A stretch of 64,000 bases of DNA from positions 48,981,768 to 49,045,767 of the forward strand of contig NC_064831.1 in assembly GCF_024166365.1 (NCBI RefSeq). The letters run 5' to 3'. The notes under the pieces are model-generated. The model was given only the letters and a program-made list of their open reading frames with translations, did no database searches and was not told where the DNA came from. Below are positions 62,243-64,000 of this stretch, one piece after another. Made by a program: the position numbers and the translations under genes. Numbering within the stretch: position 1 is the first letter of the stretch; every line of letters starts with the position of its first letter. Source of the DNA: Elephas maximus indicus. Its lineage: Eukaryota; Chordata; Mammalia; Proboscidea; Elephantidae.

Positions 62243-64000
62243 CTAGAACAGATTTAATATCAGATGTTGAAGTATCTTAATCAGAATTTTTTCCAAAATT
62301 ATAAAGGTCATATTCTTTCAGAACTATATAATCCTTTCTTTCAATTTTGAGAGTATAATCATACTACCCTACTGTATCAAAATATATGAATTTGCTATGA
62401 TTAGAATCGAACACATTAACAGAAAACGCAACTAATTTGGACACAAATTTGACAAACTGTACACTTCTAACTGCATGAGTTTTTAGTCAAGGTGGTAAAA
62501 AAAAAAAAAGAATTACATGCCTTAGACATTTGCTGTTAAGTTTCATAATTTATATTCTACCACTACGCTGAGTATAGCCAACCCAGACACAGTCATCTAG
62601 AAATGATCACCCAGCCTTAATTATCTACATCTGTTGTAGGCTTTAAACGCTGAGAAATTGGATAGCGGAAGAGGGATTAAGCAGAGTAAGGGATAAACGG
62701 TTTTCAATAATTTAGACAGTTAATAACAAAGACTAACCAACCATCTCATCTTCATTCTCTAGCAGAGAAAGGGTAAGAGAAAACGGGAATTATATGTAGT
62801 TAGATAACTCTGGATTCAATACAAAGTATTCTTCTTAAACAAAACAATTACAAGAGAGAAGATCAGGGATCTTGAAATCCTTCAAAACAGGTAAATCATT
62901 ACATAAACCATCCTGTACTGTTTCACGCACAAATCAGGGTTTCACGCACATTTAGATGCCATTTCTTAGCAAACAGGCTCATCAGTCAGCACTCAGGGCT
63001 TTCTTCAAATGTGCTGCTATCAAAGGGGAATTTTTATTCACTTGCCTTTATTTAGAAAGCTAGAAAACAATTCTTAACCCACTTAACGAAAAATGGTATA
63101 TAACAAATTAAAAGTAGTAATTTTTATAATTTTAAGTTATTGTATGTACAAAGAGTAAAATGCTCAATGCATTAAAAAATTATAAGCCAAGGTGTTAAGA
63201 GCTGAAAACTACAATGTAAACTTAAGGGGAGATAACACACACCTGACTCAAAAATTTTAAATATTAGTGGTTGATGCTTTTCTATTCTTAGGAAACACAT
63301 TTATCAAAGGATCTGTTTTATTTTATAGAAGGTTAAAGTTTATGTATCTTTTTTATGTTGCCAGTAACATTTGAGCCCAGGTACTTTTCAAAACAGGGAG
63401 AAAAAAATAATGTCTTTTAATACTAGAAAAAAGATAATATTTAACAATGATCTGAATTTAAAAGATTAACAATAATAATTCCATTGTGTCTTACCAATTA
63501 CCCACAAATGTAAGGGAAGTGGGTATTGCAAATTACTTGTCAACTGCCAAATCAATCAATTATTAAAAATACGAACAATTAAAATATACCAACGAAATAT
63601 ACTTAACAAATCATAAAAGACACATAACAATCCTTTCAGGACTCAAGAGATATTTTAAGACTTTGCAGTACCTGAGCGGTATGCTTTTCCCTTAAAATGC
63701 CTTTTTGGAAACCAAAAGATACTTTTCCAGTATAGAACATATATACAAGATGAAACTACAGTCCCTGGCCGTCAGATAACCAGACTTCTCAACAGCAAAG
63801 AATAATCAAACACTGCATCTTTAAACAAAGTAAGTCAAATCAGGAAGTAAATTCTGAAGAATTAAAATAGTGTACACTGGGTACATTAACAGAACTGTGC
63901 CGATTTATGGAATGAAAAAGTAAAACATAATGTTAGAGCCTGGTTTTCTTTTACATACTAGACTCCACAAGTATACATATGTATTATTTGTAGCATGTTT
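62243..64000. other. SLTM intron, no exon seen
   Basis: AT-rich sequence upstream of the first visible RRM exon. I see no open block with splice signals and no clear repeat apart from short A-runs (about 62498-62510). Confidence 0.6.

Overview
This is about 64 kb of a placental-mammal nuclear genome: AT-rich, intron-dominated and full of interspersed repeats. The species group is readable from the repeats. About twenty tRNA-headed SINEs share one 3' tail with an RTE (BovB-type) LINE, and three copies of a characteristic L1 3' end are present. This SINE/RTE pair is the one I associate with Afrotheria and especially elephants. Proboscidean origin is therefore my inference, not a database result.

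Two protein-coding genes lie tail to tail. On the plus strand, 5596-33034 holds the last five coding exons of MINDY2 (FAM63B), a K48-ubiquitin-selective deubiquitinase. The exons carry the catalytic His, the C-terminal ubiquitin-binding (MIU) helices and a CVIL prenylation box. A long, almost repeat-free 3' UTR probably runs to about 39.74 kb and contains a 7 x 66-bp minisatellite. On the minus strand, 62242 down to 49148 holds thirteen coding exons of SLTM (SAFB-like transcription modulator). They run from the RRM through K/E/S-rich and R/E-rich segments to the C-terminus, followed by a 3' UTR ending near 48.57 kb. All exon phases join without a break in both genes. The order MINDY2-SLTM, convergent, matches human 15q22. 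The upstream exons and promoters of both genes lie outside the window.

Layout: 0-5.6 kb, intron with old L1, L2, a DNA-transposon fragment and one SINE. 5.6-33 kb, MINDY2 exons separated by introns with SINEs, two MaLR-like solo LTRs, a long L2 relic (15.1-18.1 kb) and an inverted pair of RTE fragments (21.8-25.9 kb). 33-39.7 kb, 3' UTR. 39.9-48.5 kb, intergenic: L1, SINEs, MIR and MER5-like pieces, and one unexplained exon-like block at 43.1 kb. 48.5-62.2 kb, SLTM. 62.2-64 kb, SLTM intron.

I found no CRISPR array, phage, operon or other dedicated undescribed system, and no functional tRNA or rRNA gene. The points most worth a second look are the homogenised 66-bp minisatellite, two exon-like blocks that belong to no recognised transcript, the tRNA-Gly-headed RTE-derived SINE, and repeats placed very close to SLTM splice sites.
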